Shown piece after piece: positions 16,164 to 25,138 of a stretch of DNA of 64,000 bases. Numbering within the stretch: position 1 is the first letter of the stretch; the number at the start of each line of letters is the position of its first letter. The notes beneath the pieces were generated by a model. It saw only the letters and a program-made list of their open reading frames with translations. It was not told where the DNA came from and made no database searches. Origin of the DNA: JAXMAR01 sp046350295 (GTDB lineage Bacteria > Planctomycetota > Planctomycetia > Gemmatales > Gemmataceae). A program made the translations under genes and the position numbers. The stretch covers positions 186,001 to 250,000 of the forward strand of contig JAXMAR010000004.1 of the NCBI GenBank assembly GCA_046350295.1, in the 5' to 3' direction.

Positions 16164-16745
16164 ATGGCGCCTGGGCCGCTCATCATCGTTTCCGGACCGG
16201 CGGGCGCGGGCAAGTCGAGCTTGATCGCGGCGCTGCTGGCGGACGCGCCCTGGCCGTTGCGGCTTTCCATTTCGGTGACGACGCGGCAGCCGCGTCCCGG
16301 TGAGCGTGACGGGGTGGCCTATCGCTTCTGGACGAGGGAGGCGTTCGAAGCCGAGCTGAAGCGCGGGGGCTTCCTCGAATGGGCCGACGTGTTCGGTAAC
16401 TACTACGGCACGCTGCGGCAGGAGGTGGAGCCACAGCGGGCCCAAGGCACGGGAGTGCTGCTGGAGATCGACGTGCAGGGGTGCGAGCAAGTGAAGAAGC
16501 TCCATCCGGAGGCGCTGTCGATTTTCATCCGCACGTCGTCGCTGGAAACGTACGAGGAACGGCTGCGGCGCCGCGGCGCGGACAGCGAGGCCAGCATCCG
16601 TCGCCGCGTCGCAGGAGCACGGGTAGAATTGGCGCGGGCCGTCCACTACGACTATCATGTGATCAATGATGATTTCGAGCAGGCGCTGACGGAGCTGCGC
16701 CGCATCGTGGGGAGCGCCTTCGCCGGCGTCTCCAGGCCGGAATAA
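16164..16745 (+). CDS. gmk: Guanylate kinase
   Basis: A 193-residue P-loop kinase with GPAGAGKS at 11-18, SVTTRQPRPGERDGVAYRF (the GMP-binding lid region), GNYYGT and the DVQG motif. It phosphorylates GMP to GDP with ATP in the cytosol. It starts six bases after yicC and is followed by rpoZ, the standard yicC-gmk-rpoZ order, so the three are almost certainly cotranscribed. Confidence 0.96.
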   Translation: MAPGPLIIVSGPAGAGKSSLIAALLADAPWPLRLSISVTTRQPRPGERDGVAYRFWTREAFEAELKRGGFLEWADVFGNYYGTLRQEVEPQRAQGTGVLLEIDVQGCEQVKKLHPEALSIFIRTSSLETYEERLRRRGADSEASIRRRVAGARVELARAVHYDYHVINDDFEQALTELRRIVGSAFAGVSRPE

Positions 16746-16784
16746 ACAGGCGTCGAAGTTCGATCTGTCTCTCGAGGAACAGCC

Positions 16785-17063
16785 ATGCTGGATGATCTGA
16801 AGGAAGAAGAAATCGTCAACAAGGTCGGGGGCCGTTTCAAGCTCTCGACGTTGATTCAGAAGCGAATGGTGGCCCTCAACACCGGGGCGCGGCCGCTCGT
16901 CGACATGCGCACCACCGACAAGATGTCGATCGTGCTTCAGGAGATCCTGCAGGACAAGATCTTCTTGGACTCGGCCGGCATGCTGCAAACCCGCGGCCCG
17001 AGCGACGCCGCCCGGCGTGCCATGATGACGGATATCTCCGACGCCAGCCTCAGTGATGACTGA
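16785..17063 (+). CDS. rpoZ: DNA-directed RNA polymerase subunit omega
   Basis: The 92-residue protein contains EEIVNKVGGRFKLSTLIQKR, the conserved omega core that binds the beta' C-terminus and helps polymerase assembly, followed by a longer C-terminal tail than in proteobacteria. The position directly after gmk supports the assignment. Its start ATG follows CGAGGAACAGCC. Confidence 0.88.
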   Translation: MLDDLKEEEIVNKVGGRFKLSTLIQKRMVALNTGARPLVDMRTTDKMSIVLQEILQDKIFLDSAGMLQTRGPSDAARRAMMTDISDASLSDD

Positions 17064-17101
17064 TGTTGCGATCGTTCTCCGACCTCTGAGCGCGACTTCC
17101 C

Positions 17102-18337
17102 ATGTCCACCCCCGTTCCTTCATCGACGCAAGAGCCGCTGACGTACCAGCCGCTGTCGGCATTCGCGGTGGTCGGTTTCGCGGTAAGCGTGGTGTACGCG
17201 GCATTCGTGCTGTTCGCCGGCTACTTCGCCATCCGCCGCGGTGATCCGCTGCTCATGCCGGGCTACTGGCTGCTGTTGCCGATCGCCGGGGCGACGCTGT
17301 CGCTGCTGGGCCGCTCGCACATCCGCAATTCGGAAGGCGCCCGCGCCGGCATGAAGCTGACGCGCTGGGGCCTGGGTCTGTCCGTCTGCTTCGGCGTCGC
17401 CTATTTCGTGTACGCGCTGGGCACGGGGCTCGCGATCCGTCAGCAGGCCAACAGCTTCCTGATGGAGCCGGGCGCCGACGCGGGCTTCTTCGCGCACCTC
17501 AAGAAAGGGGGCGCCAGCGACGATGAGCTTGCCGACGCTTTCCTGCTCACGCTGCCGCCGAGCGAGCGCAGCGGTGACAGGCTGGCGTTGATCGACAAGT
17601 ACACCAAGCCGGACGCGGACGGTAACCCCGGCCAGCTGATGCGTTTCGCCGATCATCCCATCGTGCGCCTGTTCCTGTCCGGGGCCGCCGAGGACGTGAG
17701 GGTCGAGCCCTTGGGCGTGCGCGAGTGGGAGCACGAGAAGACCGGGTTCAAAGTGGTCCGCTATTATCGCATCAGCAACGAGGAGGAGGTCGCGGAGGCC
17801 GTCGTGACGGTGCAGAGTCAGGAGGGGGAGAAGGGGCAGACCCGCAACTGGAAGATGAGCCTGCGCGACAGCGGGGTCGAATCCAAGACGCAGAAACCCG
17901 CCGGGGCCGTGTTGACGCGGCTGCGGCAGGAGTCTGTCGCTTTCCTGCAAAACTGGCTGAACAACCGCGGCAAGGCCGGGTCCTCTTTCAAGGAGATCGA
18001 CGGGGTCGCCTGGGACAAGGTGGTGGCGCCGCGCCGCAAGGTGATCCAGGAGGCGATCGACGGCAAGCGCTACGGTCGCTTCGAGCCCAAAGGGGACACC
18101 GCCACCTGGCGCCGCCACGAGGGCAAGCTCGCTTTGTCCATTCCCTTCAAGCTCGACGTCAAGGACGAGACGCGCGGCGATCTGATCGTGGTCTTCGGCC
18201 GAGCGACCGTGACATCCCAGGAAAGCGTCGCGACCTTTCACGACAGCCTCAAGCCGACCTGGGAAATGTCACGCATCACCGTGAGTTTCGCCGGCAAGCA
18301 AGCGGGGAAAGGCTACGCCTCGCTCGAAGCCGAATAG
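17102..18337 (+). CDS. Membrane protein of unknown function
   Basis: A 411-residue protein with three or four hydrophobic helices in its first 115 residues (VGFAVSVVYAAFVLFAGYF, YWLLLPIAGATLSLLG, GLSVCFGVAYFVYALGTGLA). These are followed by a large soluble domain without recognisable motifs. The N-terminus resembles DUF4190-type membrane modules. The soluble part alternates charged strands and may be extracytoplasmic. It starts 38 bases after rpoZ and could be at the end of that operon, but no function is implied by the neighbours. Confidence 0.75.
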   Translation: MSTPVPSSTQEPLTYQPLSAFAVVGFAVSVVYAAFVLFAGYFAIRRGDPLLMPGYWLLLPIAGATLSLLGRSHIRNSEGARAGMKLTRWGLGLSVCFGVAYFVYALGTGLAIRQQANSFLMEPGADAGFFAHLKKGGASDDELADAFLLTLPPSERSGDRLALIDKYTKPDADGNPGQLMRFADHPIVRLFLSGAAEDVRVEPLGVREWEHEKTGFKVVRYYRISNEEEVAEAVVTVQSQEGEKGQTRNWKMSLRDSGVESKTQKPAGAVLTRLRQESVAFLQNWLNNRGKAGSSFKEIDGVAWDKVVAPRRKVIQEAIDGKRYGRFEPKGDTATWRRHEGKLALSIPFKLDVKDETRGDLIVVFGRATVTSQESVATFHDSLKPTWEMSRITVSFAGKQAGKGYASLEAE

Positions 18338-18392
18338 TTCCTCCGGCCGCGTTCGCCGTGTCCATACCGCCGGCGGCGCCCACAATAGCCCC

Positions 18393-20081
18393 ATGTCCGA
18401 TCACTTCGCACGTAGCTCCCGCGGCAACCTCGACGCCCGCGGCTGGGGTCTGACACGCCGCGCCTGGTTCAAGGCCTCGGGCTTCGACGACGTCGACCTG
18501 GCCAAGCCGGTCATCGGCATTGCCCAGACCTGGAGCGAGCTCAACCACTGCCACATCCATTTCCGCGAGCTGGCCGAGGCCGTCAAGCGCGGCGTCTGGC
18601 AAGCCGGCGGCTGGCCGCTCGAGTTCCCGACCATCTCCCTCGGCGAGTTCAACGTGGCGCCGACGACGATGCTCTATCGCAACCTGCTCGCGATGGACAC
18701 CGAGGAGATGATCCGGGCTCAGCCGATCGACGGCGTCGTCCTCCTGTCGAGCTGCGACAAGAACATCCCGGCGCAGCTCATGGGGGCCGCTTCCGCCGAC
18801 AAGCCCGCCATCCTGCTCACCGGCGGCCCGATGCTGACGAGCCAGTGGAACGGCCAGACGCTGGGCGCCTGCACGGATTGCCGCCGCCTCACCGAGGAGT
18901 TGCGCGCGGGGAAGATCAGCCTGGAGCAGTACCGCGAGATCGAGGACGCCCTGGGACGGACGGCCGGGCATTGCATGGTGATGGGAACGGCGTCGACGAT
19001 GGCCGCCGTGACCGAGGCGCTCGGCATGTCGTTGCCGGGAACGGCGGCCATTCCCGCGCCCGACGCGCGACGCCTGCGTGCGGCCGAGGCGGTCGGCCGC
19101 GCCATCGTGCCGCTCGTCGAGAAGCGGGTCACGCCGCGGCAGATCATGACGGAAGCGGCGTTCGAGAACGCCCTGCGCGTCTTGATGGCGAGCGGCGGGT
19201 CCACCAACGCCGTCATTCACTTGATCGCCATCGCGGGCCGCTGCGGCGTGCGTCTGCCGCTCGATAGGTTCGACGCCTTCAGCCGGACGACGCCTCTGCT
19301 CGTCAACCTGCGGCCCTCGGGGCAGTATCACATGGAGGACTTCTTCGAGGCGGGGGGCGTGCCGGCGCTGCTCAAGGAAATGGCGCCGCTCTTGCGCCTC
19401 GATACCCTGACCGTGGCGGGAAAGACCCTCGGCGCTTGCCTGGATTCGGCGGCGCCGCTTCGCCGCCACAAGGACGTGATCCGTCCACTCGCTGAACCCT
19501 TGGCGGCTGAGGGAGGAATCGCCGTCCTGCGCGGTAACCTTTGCCCCGACGGGGCGGTCATCAAGCAGTCCGCGGCGTCGCCTCACCTCCTGAAGCATCG
19601 CGGCCGGGCGGTCGTCTTCCGCTCGCAAGACGACCTCGAGGCGCGAATCGACCAGGCGGATCTCGATGTCAGGCCGGACGACGTACTGGTCTTGCAGAAC
19701 GTCGGGCCGGTGGGCGCCCCGGGCATGCCGGAGTGGGGCTCGATCGCCATGCCGAAGAAACTGCTCGACGCCGGCGTGCGCGACATGGTCCGCATCTCCG
19801 ACGCGCGCATGAGCGGGACGGCGGCGGGGACCGTGGTGTTGCACGTGGCCCCGGAGGCGGCGATCGGCGGCGCCTTGGGTCTCGTGCAAAGCGGGGACGA
19901 GATCGCGCTGGATGTGCCCGCGCGCAGCCTCGCGCTGCTGGTGTCGGAGGAGGAACTGGCGCGGCGAAGGAAGACATGGGCGCGGCGGCCGGCGCATTAC
20001 ACGCGAGGATACGGCAAGTTGTTCCTCGACCATGTATTGCAGGCGGATGGCGGTTGCGACTTTGATTTCCTCCTGCCTTGA
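18393..20081 (+). CDS. IlvD/Edd family dehydratase, sugar-acid type
   Basis: The 562-residue enzyme shows the IlvD/Edd pattern: IGIAQTWSELNHCHIHFREL, the Fe-S ligand region LSSCDKNIPAQLMGA, GACTDCRR, MGTASTMAA, ASGGSTNAVIHL and VLQNVGPVGAPGMPEWG. The TWSELN variant with VKRGVWQAGGWPLEFPT is more typical of pentonate dehydratases (L-arabonate/D-xylonate) than of the branched-chain-amino-acid enzyme IlvD, so I infer dehydration of a sugar acid to a 2-keto-3-deoxy acid. The [Fe-S] cluster and Mg2+ are family knowledge. A palindromic repeat and a frameshifted permease follow. Confidence 0.85.
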   Translation: MSDHFARSSRGNLDARGWGLTRRAWFKASGFDDVDLAKPVIGIAQTWSELNHCHIHFRELAEAVKRGVWQAGGWPLEFPTISLGEFNVAPTTMLYRNLLAMDTEEMIRAQPIDGVVLLSSCDKNIPAQLMGAASADKPAILLTGGPMLTSQWNGQTLGACTDCRRLTEELRAGKISLEQYREIEDALGRTAGHCMVMGTASTMAAVTEALGMSLPGTAAIPAPDARRLRAAEAVGRAIVPLVEKRVTPRQIMTEAAFENALRVLMASGGSTNAVIHLIAIAGRCGVRLPLDRFDAFSRTTPLLVNLRPSGQYHMEDFFEAGGVPALLKEMAPLLRLDTLTVAGKTLGACLDSAAPLRRHKDVIRPLAEPLAAEGGIAVLRGNLCPDGAVIKQSAASPHLLKHRGRAVVFRSQDDLEARIDQADLDVRPDDVLVLQNVGPVGAPGMPEWGSIAMPKKLLDAGVRDMVRISDARMSGTAAGTVVLHVAPEAAIGGALGLVQSGDEIALDVPARSLALLVSEEELARRRKTWARRPAHYTRGYGKLFLDHVLQADGGCDFDFLLP

Positions 20082-20116
20082 TGGTCGGCAAGGTTGGTGC
20101 GTCGAATCCCTGGCCG

Positions 20117-20144
20117 CCCCGGTTCCGCGAACCGAGGCTAAACG
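20117..20144. repeat. Dispersed palindromic repeat CCGGTTC-N3-GAACCG, copy 1
   Basis: Downstream of the dehydratase gene the sequence reads CCGGTTCCGCGAACCGAGG followed by CTAAACG. Two further copies are at 26507-26538 and 39724-39755, each immediately after a gene. Arms CGGTTC and GAACCG pair around a three-base loop. Confidence 0.65.
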
Positions 20145-20149
20145 TACGG

Positions 20150-21014
20150 ATGCGCATGACGATCTGGCTTTTCTCGCTGCTGGTGGGCCGGCTCCTTCGC
20201 GGCCGGTCTGCTCGGCGCCCTGACCGGCCTCGGCGGCGGGGTCGTTCTCATCCCCATGCTTGTCCTCGCCTTCGGCGTCGATATGCATTACGCCATCGGC
20301 TCCTCGCTGGTCGCCGTCATCGCCACCTCCTCCGGCGCCGCGGCCGCTTATGTCAAGCAAGGCTACAGCAACGTCCGCCTGGGTATATTCCTCGAACTAG
20401 CGACGACGAGCGGCGCCCTCGTCGGCGCCTTTCTGGCGACGGCGCGCACGTCGACGGGAGAGCTGCTCCTCCCCGTCTCCTGGCTCAGCGTTCTTTTCGG
20501 CGTGGTGCTCCTGGCCTCCGCCGCCTGGTCGTCGCGCCACCCGCCCGACGAGAAGGACTTCGTCCCCCCGACCGGCCTGGCCCGCTGGCTCGAGCTGGAA
20601 AGCTCGTTCCCGACGGAGGAGGGCCTGCAGCGCTACGCGGCGCGGCGCGTCCCCGGCGGCTTCGGCCTGATGTTTTTCGCCGGAATCATCTCGAGCCTCC
20701 TCGGCATCGGCTCGGGCGCCCTCAAGGTCCTCGCCATGGACCAGGTCATGCGCATTCCCTTCAAGGTCTCGACCGCCACCAGTAACTTCATGATCGGCGT
20801 CACCGCCGCCGCCAGCGCCGGCGTCTACCTCAACGAGGGCTACATCGACCCGGGACTGACCATGCCCGTGATGCTCGGCGTCCTGTCGGGCGCCTATGCC
20901 GGAGCGCACGTGCTGGCGCGGTCGCAGACGCTGTGGCTGCGCCGGCTCTTCGTCATCGTCATCACGGTCCTCGCCCTGCAGATGATCTACAAGGGCGCCA
21001 CGGGAGGTTTTTGA
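20150..21014 (+). pseudogene. TauE/SafE-type sulfite exporter family permease, N-terminal frameshift
   Basis: From 20256 an intact frame of 252 residues encodes a TauE/SafE permease (VDMHYAIGSSLVAVIATSSG, GIISSLLGIGSGALKV, STATSNFMIGVTAAAS). Its true N-terminus lies upstream: ATG 20150 or 20156 opens MTIWLFSLLVG, and the family-typical continuation GSFAAGLLGALTGLGGG is in the other frame, reached by one extra base in the GGGCCGG near 20185-20190. A TGA at 20157-20159 blocks the downstream frame from reading back. The product would be an anion (sulfite/sulfonate-like) exporter partnered with the DUF1634 protein that follows. Either a real pseudogene or a single-base assembly error. Confidence 0.75.
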
Positions 21015-21016
21015 CC

Positions 21017-21403
21017 ATGGTTCACGCGCCCGACCACGACCAGGCGCTCGAATCCGAAGTGGCCTTCCTGCTCCGCGCCGGCGTCGTCCTCGCCGCCGTG
21101 CTCGTTCTCGCCGGCGCGGCCGTTTATCTCGTGCGCCATGGCGGCGAGCAGCCGGACTACCGGGAATTTCGCGAGGAATCGCCAGAGTTGCGGCAACCGA
21201 CGCGCATCGTCGAGAACGCCTTCAGCGGCAGCGGCCGGGGCATCATCCAGCTCGGCCTGCTCGCACTGCTGGCGACACCGCTGGCCCGCGTCGCGGTGAT
21301 GCTGGTGGCGTTCGTGCGGCGCCGCAACTGGGTCTATTCGGCCGCTTCGCTCCTGGTCCTCGCCGCCCTGTGTTGGGGGCTGTTGTCGGGCAGCGCGCTC
21401 TGA
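21017..21403 (+). CDS. DUF1634 membrane protein
   Basis: A 128-residue protein with three hydrophobic helices (LLRAGVVLAAVLVLAGAAVYL, IIQLGLLALLATPLARVAVM, VYSAASLLVLAALCWGLL) and the LLATPLARVA signature of DUF1634. This family is nearly always encoded next to a TauE/SafE permease and is assumed to be its partner; here it begins two bases after the permease stop. The start ATG is at 21017. It is intact although its partner is frameshifted. Confidence 0.85.
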   Translation: MVHAPDHDQALESEVAFLLRAGVVLAAVLVLAGAAVYLVRHGGEQPDYREFREESPELRQPTRIVENAFSGSGRGIIQLGLLALLATPLARVAVMLVAFVRRRNWVYSAASLLVLAALCWGLLSGSAL

Positions 21404-21407
21404 TGGG

Positions 21408-22162
21408 CTATTTCTTCCGCTGCTCGAACAGCCAGGACAACAACTCCGGCTCGCGGAACGCGTTGTTCCACGAATCGTGTCCCGCCTTTTCGTACTCCGT
21501 GTAGCGGACGGCGCCTCCCGCTTTTTTGACGGCGGCGGTCATCGATCGGCTGCGCTCCGGCCAGACGGCGGTGTCCCTGGCGCCGTGGAACGCCCAGACC
21601 GGGATCTCCTTCAGCTTCGCCGCCGTCGTATTGTCGGCGCCGCCGCAGATCGGCACGGCGGCCGCGGTGAGCTCCGGGTAACGAGCCGCGAAATCCCAGG
21701 CGCCGAAACCGCCCATCGAGAGCCCCATGACGTAGATGCGCTTGGCGTCGATCGGCTGCATCTTGAGCAAATCGTCGATCAGCAGTCGCGTCAGCTTCAT
21801 CGACCCGCTCGGCTCCTTCGGCTGGACGTGCGGCTTCTTCTCGCCCCAGTCGACCTCGACCCAGCGCTTGCCGGCCGGACATTGCGGGAGAGGACGAAGG
21901 CCGGGAGCTTGACGCGGTTGGCCTTGTCGGTGAAGAGAGCTGCTCCCGTGGACGAGTTGTGCCTTGTTGTCGACACCGCGCTCGCCCGCGGCCCGTGCAG
22001 GAAGACGACGAGGGGGTACTTCTTCCCCTCCTCGATCGCCTGGGGTTTGAGCAGGCGGTAGGGTAGCGTTTCGCGGCCCGAGGAGAACTCGGCCTTCTCG
22101 TAGAGCGACGCCTGGGCCATGAGAGGAGAGGGGATGAGGAGCAGGAACGAAAGTAAGCGCAT
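21408..22162 (-). pseudogene. Secreted alpha/beta-hydrolase (esterase/peptidase-like) with three frameshifts
   Basis: From ATG 22162 a signal peptide (MRLLSFLLLIPSPLMAQA) leads into YRLLKPQAIEEGKKYPLVVF followed by LHG. The C-terminal half has the nucleophile elbow GLSMGGFGAWDF and the late EKAGHDSWNNAF histidine. Between them the frame slips three times, near 21990 (HGAGERGVDNKAQLVHG is in another frame), near 21935 and near 21885 (QCPAGKRWVEVDWGEKKP in another frame). Correcting these restores a normal phospholipase/esterase-like hydrolase of about 250 residues. The first two slips compensate for each other. It converges on the DUF1634 gene with four bases between stops. Confidence 0.75.
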
Positions 22163-22187
22163 GTCTTTGCCTTCTGAATAGCGTTTG

Positions 22188-23372
22188 CTAATGCCCATTC
22201 CCACCCGCTTGGTCCGCGTGCGGCGCATTAACGGCCGGCGCCGGCTGCGCCGGCGCGAAGGGATAGAGAAACTGTTTGAGGAATCCCTTGGGAACGGGAT
22301 GCTGATCGATGCCATAGCCCGCCGGCCAGCCTCCGTTGGCCGGGAGATAGTAGGTGCCGAAGAGCTTGTCCAGGATCGGAAAATGCACCGCGAAGTTGAT
22401 GTCGATGGCTTCCTTTTCGATGCCGTGATGCCAGTGGTGGAAGCGGGGCGTCACGAACCAGTACTGCAGGACGCCAAAGTTCCAGCGGATGTTGGCATGG
22501 ACCAGTGTCGCGAAGAAGAAGACGAAGATCAGATACGTGTACAAGGCCGTCTCGCTGAAGCCGAGGACGTACATGGGGATGACGGTCAAGCTCCGCAAGC
22601 AGACGATCTCGAACAGGTGCATGCGCGAGCCGGCCAGCCAATCGAGCGTTTGTGCCGAGTGATGGATGGAATGGAACTTCCAGAGAAACGGTATGCGGTG
22701 AAACAGGCGGTGCACCCAGTATTGCACCAGGTCCGTCAGAAACATGATCTCGACCACCTGCAACGCGAACGGCTGACTGGCGACCCAGCCGCGCAGACCG
22801 GTCAGGTCGCTGTGGCTCAGGATGGTCAGCGACGGCGCCAGCGCGAGGTAAGTCAGTATCTGCACCAGCAGCGTGCTGACGAGGAAGTAGAACAGGTCCT
22901 CGCGCCACTCGAAGCGGAAGATGTCCTGCCCCTCCTTGCCCAGCAGCCGCTCCAGCGGGATGAAGATGATCCCGGTGAAGATCAGGTTGAGAAGGAACCA
23001 GTCCAGCCCGAGATAGACATCGCTCTCGATGCCCCGGCTCTGGGCGTGCGAGCCCCCCAGCACCGTCGCCACCAGGATCACGGAGACGGCGCTCAAGCCG
23101 AGAACCTTGCTTTGCCGCAGAACGACGCTGACGATCCCGAGCACAAAGCCGGCGACCAGGACGAGGTGCAGGATGAAGCGGATCAGAGCGACGTCATACA
23201 TCGCCCGCGCATCCGCGACGGTGAGCAGCTCAGGATAGCGCAGGCAGAGTACCGCGCCAAGCCCCGCCACGGCGCAGCAGAGGGCGAGCACGCCGCTGAT
23301 CCAGCCCGAGCCGAGCCGACGCTCCGGTTGCGGACTTTCGAGTTCTTTCCGGATCGGGTCCATGGAGTGCAT
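22188..23372 (-). CDS. Sterol desaturase/fatty acid hydroxylase family membrane protein
   Basis: The 394-residue protein has several N-terminal membrane helices, then the histidine clusters of the di-iron membrane hydroxylases: HRLFH, HSIHH and HHWHH, with FHRIPFLWKFHSIHH and FHHWHHGIEKEAIDINFA contexts. Members insert oxygen into lipids or sterols in the membrane; the substrate here cannot be predicted. Two in-frame ATGs (23372 and 23363) are possible. It is separated from the frameshifted esterase by 25 bases on the same strand and may share a transcript. Confidence 0.9.
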   Translation of the reverse strand: MHSMDPIRKELESPQPERRLGSGWISGVLALCCAVAGLGAVLCLRYPELLTVADARAMYDVALIRFILHLVLVAGFVLGIVSVVLRQSKVLGLSAVSVILVATVLGGSHAQSRGIESDVYLGLDWFLLNLIFTGIIFIPLERLLGKEGQDIFRFEWREDLFYFLVSTLLVQILTYLALAPSLTILSHSDLTGLRGWVASQPFALQVVEIMFLTDLVQYWVHRLFHRIPFLWKFHSIHHSAQTLDWLAGSRMHLFEIVCLRSLTVIPMYVLGFSETALYTYLIFVFFFATLVHANIRWNFGVLQYWFVTPRFHHWHHGIEKEAIDINFAVHFPILDKLFGTYYLPANGGWPAGYGIDQHPVPKGFLKQFLYPFAPAQPAPAVNAPHADQAGGNGH

Positions 23373-23491
23373 CCGGTCTCACACGGATGAAAGCGAAATT
23401 GGATGTGCCGCTGAGGATAGCACGAGCCAGGACCGCCCGCCAGAGCAGCGTCGGCGATTCGGCGCGGCCGTGTTCCGTCGTGGCCGAGCGC

Positions 23492-25081
23492 CTACTTGAC
23501 AGGCAGAGGCTTCTCGACGCGATTGTTCTCGACGATCGCCTCCCCGCCCGTGATGGTTACTCCCGGGTGTTCCGCCGCGGACTGGAACACGTTGCCGCTG
23601 ACGACCGCGCTCCGGGCAGGCTGGATGAGCCGAATGCCGACCTGCCAGTACCCGGATACCTTGTTGTCCGTCGCGGTGACGGCGGCCTTCTCCGCAACGA
23701 GGGCGTGACGCCATCCTTGCACCGTGTTGCCGGTGAACACGATCTCCGCGCCCGGCAGCCCCCACACCGCGAACTGCGGCGGCCCGCCCCCCTTGCGGAG
23801 GGTGGGGCACACGAACTTGTTGGCCGCGATCCGGACCGAGCCCTCGGCGCGGATCCCCGCGACGCCGTTCCCCGTGATCGTGTTGTCCGAGAGGTCGGCT
23901 TCCGCGCCCTTGAACACCATCACGACCGGCGGCAGCCCGTCCTTGCGCGACAGCTCGTTACCCGCGATGCGCACCTTCCAGCCGGCGTGGATGCCGATGG
24001 CCACCTCGCCGTTATCGACAACCTTGTTGTTCAGGACCGTGGACGTCCCGGCCTTGCACTCCTCGAACCCGATCCCCGCGGCCTTGTTGTGGTGGACGTG
24101 ATTGCCCTCGATCAGCGTCTTTGCGCCGGCCCGCTGGCCAATGCCCGCCAACTCGTTCTCGTAACAGCGGTTCTTGCGAATCACCGGCGCCGCCCCGTCC
24201 CGGCACCCGATCCCGGCCATCCCGTTCTGGTAGCAGTCGTTGTCCTCGATGATCGGGCTCGTCAATTCCATCCGGCAGCCGATGCCGGCCCGGCGGTTCT
24301 TGTAACATTTGTTGCCGCGGACGACCGGCTTCGCGCCCTCGCGAATGCCGATCCCGGCGCGAACGTTGTCGAAGCACTCATTCCCGGTGATGACCGCGGC
24401 CGAGTTTCGGTTGCCGATCCCCGCGCGGAGGTTGTTGTAACACCGGTTCCCCGCCACGGTCGGGGTCGCGCCATCCGCGACGCCGATCCCGCCTCCCATG
24501 TTCCGGTAGCAGACGTTCTTCGAGATCACCGAGGCGTTGCGTTTCCCCTTCCCGCCCGTGCAGCCGATCCCCGCGTGGCCGTTCTCGCACACGATGTTGT
24601 TCCGGACGAGCGCCGTGACCCCCGCGACTGCCAGCGCCGGGAAGTCGTCCCCGGCCCCGACGGCGCCGCGTTCATCGGGCAGGTTCTCGCCCCGTTCGGC
24701 GTGATGCTTGTCGTAATCCTTTTGATCAAAGGCGCCCGTCCCGGTCACCGTGAAGCCGTCGAACACCGACGCTTCCGCCATCACCACGGCCGGCCCTTTG
24801 GCCGCGGCGCCGCCGGCGTCGATGACCGTGGCCTCGGCCCGTTTCAAGCCCAGGGTTCCCCTGGTGTCGTCGCCGGCGCTCTTGAGGGTGATCCGGTCCC
24901 GGAGCCGGATGCGTTCACGGTAGGTTCCCGGGTTCACGAGGACCGTGTCGCCGGGTTTGGCGGCGTCGATGGCCGCCTGGATCGTCTTGTGGTCTTTGGG
25001 GACGTGCAGCGTTTCTGCGCCGACAGGGCTGGTACGCACACCCAGGAGCAGGACGACGGCAGTGAGCGATCGTGCGGACAT
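23492..25081 (-). CDS. Secreted right-handed beta-helix protein with very regular AGIG repeats
   Basis: The 529-residue protein has a signal peptide (SARSLTAVVLLLGVRTSPVGA) and the DUF1565-type opening VPKDHKTIQAAIDAAKPGDT. Residues of about 150-380 then make at least nine coils of 23 residues with the core N-x-C-Y-x-N-xx-AGIG, for example NKCYKNRRAGIG, NRCYENELAGIG and NHVHHNKAAGIG. This is the parallel beta-helix fold of NosD and of pectate-lyase-like carbohydrate-binding or -cleaving proteins. No catalytic residues are identifiable. ATG 25081 has GGGAGGTCC upstream. It lies 57 bases after hslU on the same strand but is unrelated in function. Confidence 0.88.
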   Translation of the reverse strand: MSARSLTAVVLLLGVRTSPVGAETLHVPKDHKTIQAAIDAAKPGDTVLVNPGTYRERIRLRDRITLKSAGDDTRGTLGLKRAEATVIDAGGAAAKGPAVVMAEASVFDGFTVTGTGAFDQKDYDKHHAERGENLPDERGAVGAGDDFPALAVAGVTALVRNNIVCENGHAGIGCTGGKGKRNASVISKNVCYRNMGGGIGVADGATPTVAGNRCYNNLRAGIGNRNSAAVITGNECFDNVRAGIGIREGAKPVVRGNKCYKNRRAGIGCRMELTSPIIEDNDCYQNGMAGIGCRDGAAPVIRKNRCYENELAGIGQRAGAKTLIEGNHVHHNKAAGIGFEECKAGTSTVLNNKVVDNGEVAIGIHAGWKVRIAGNELSRKDGLPPVVMVFKGAEADLSDNTITGNGVAGIRAEGSVRIAANKFVCPTLRKGGGPPQFAVWGLPGAEIVFTGNTVQGWRHALVAEKAAVTATDNKVSGYWQVGIRLIQPARSAVVSGNVFQSAAEHPGVTITGGEAIVENNRVEKPLPVK

Positions 25082-25138
25082 CGTTGGACCTCCCGCGTAG
25101 TTCATCGCGCGCCGGCCGCTTCAAAGGCTTCTGACACA

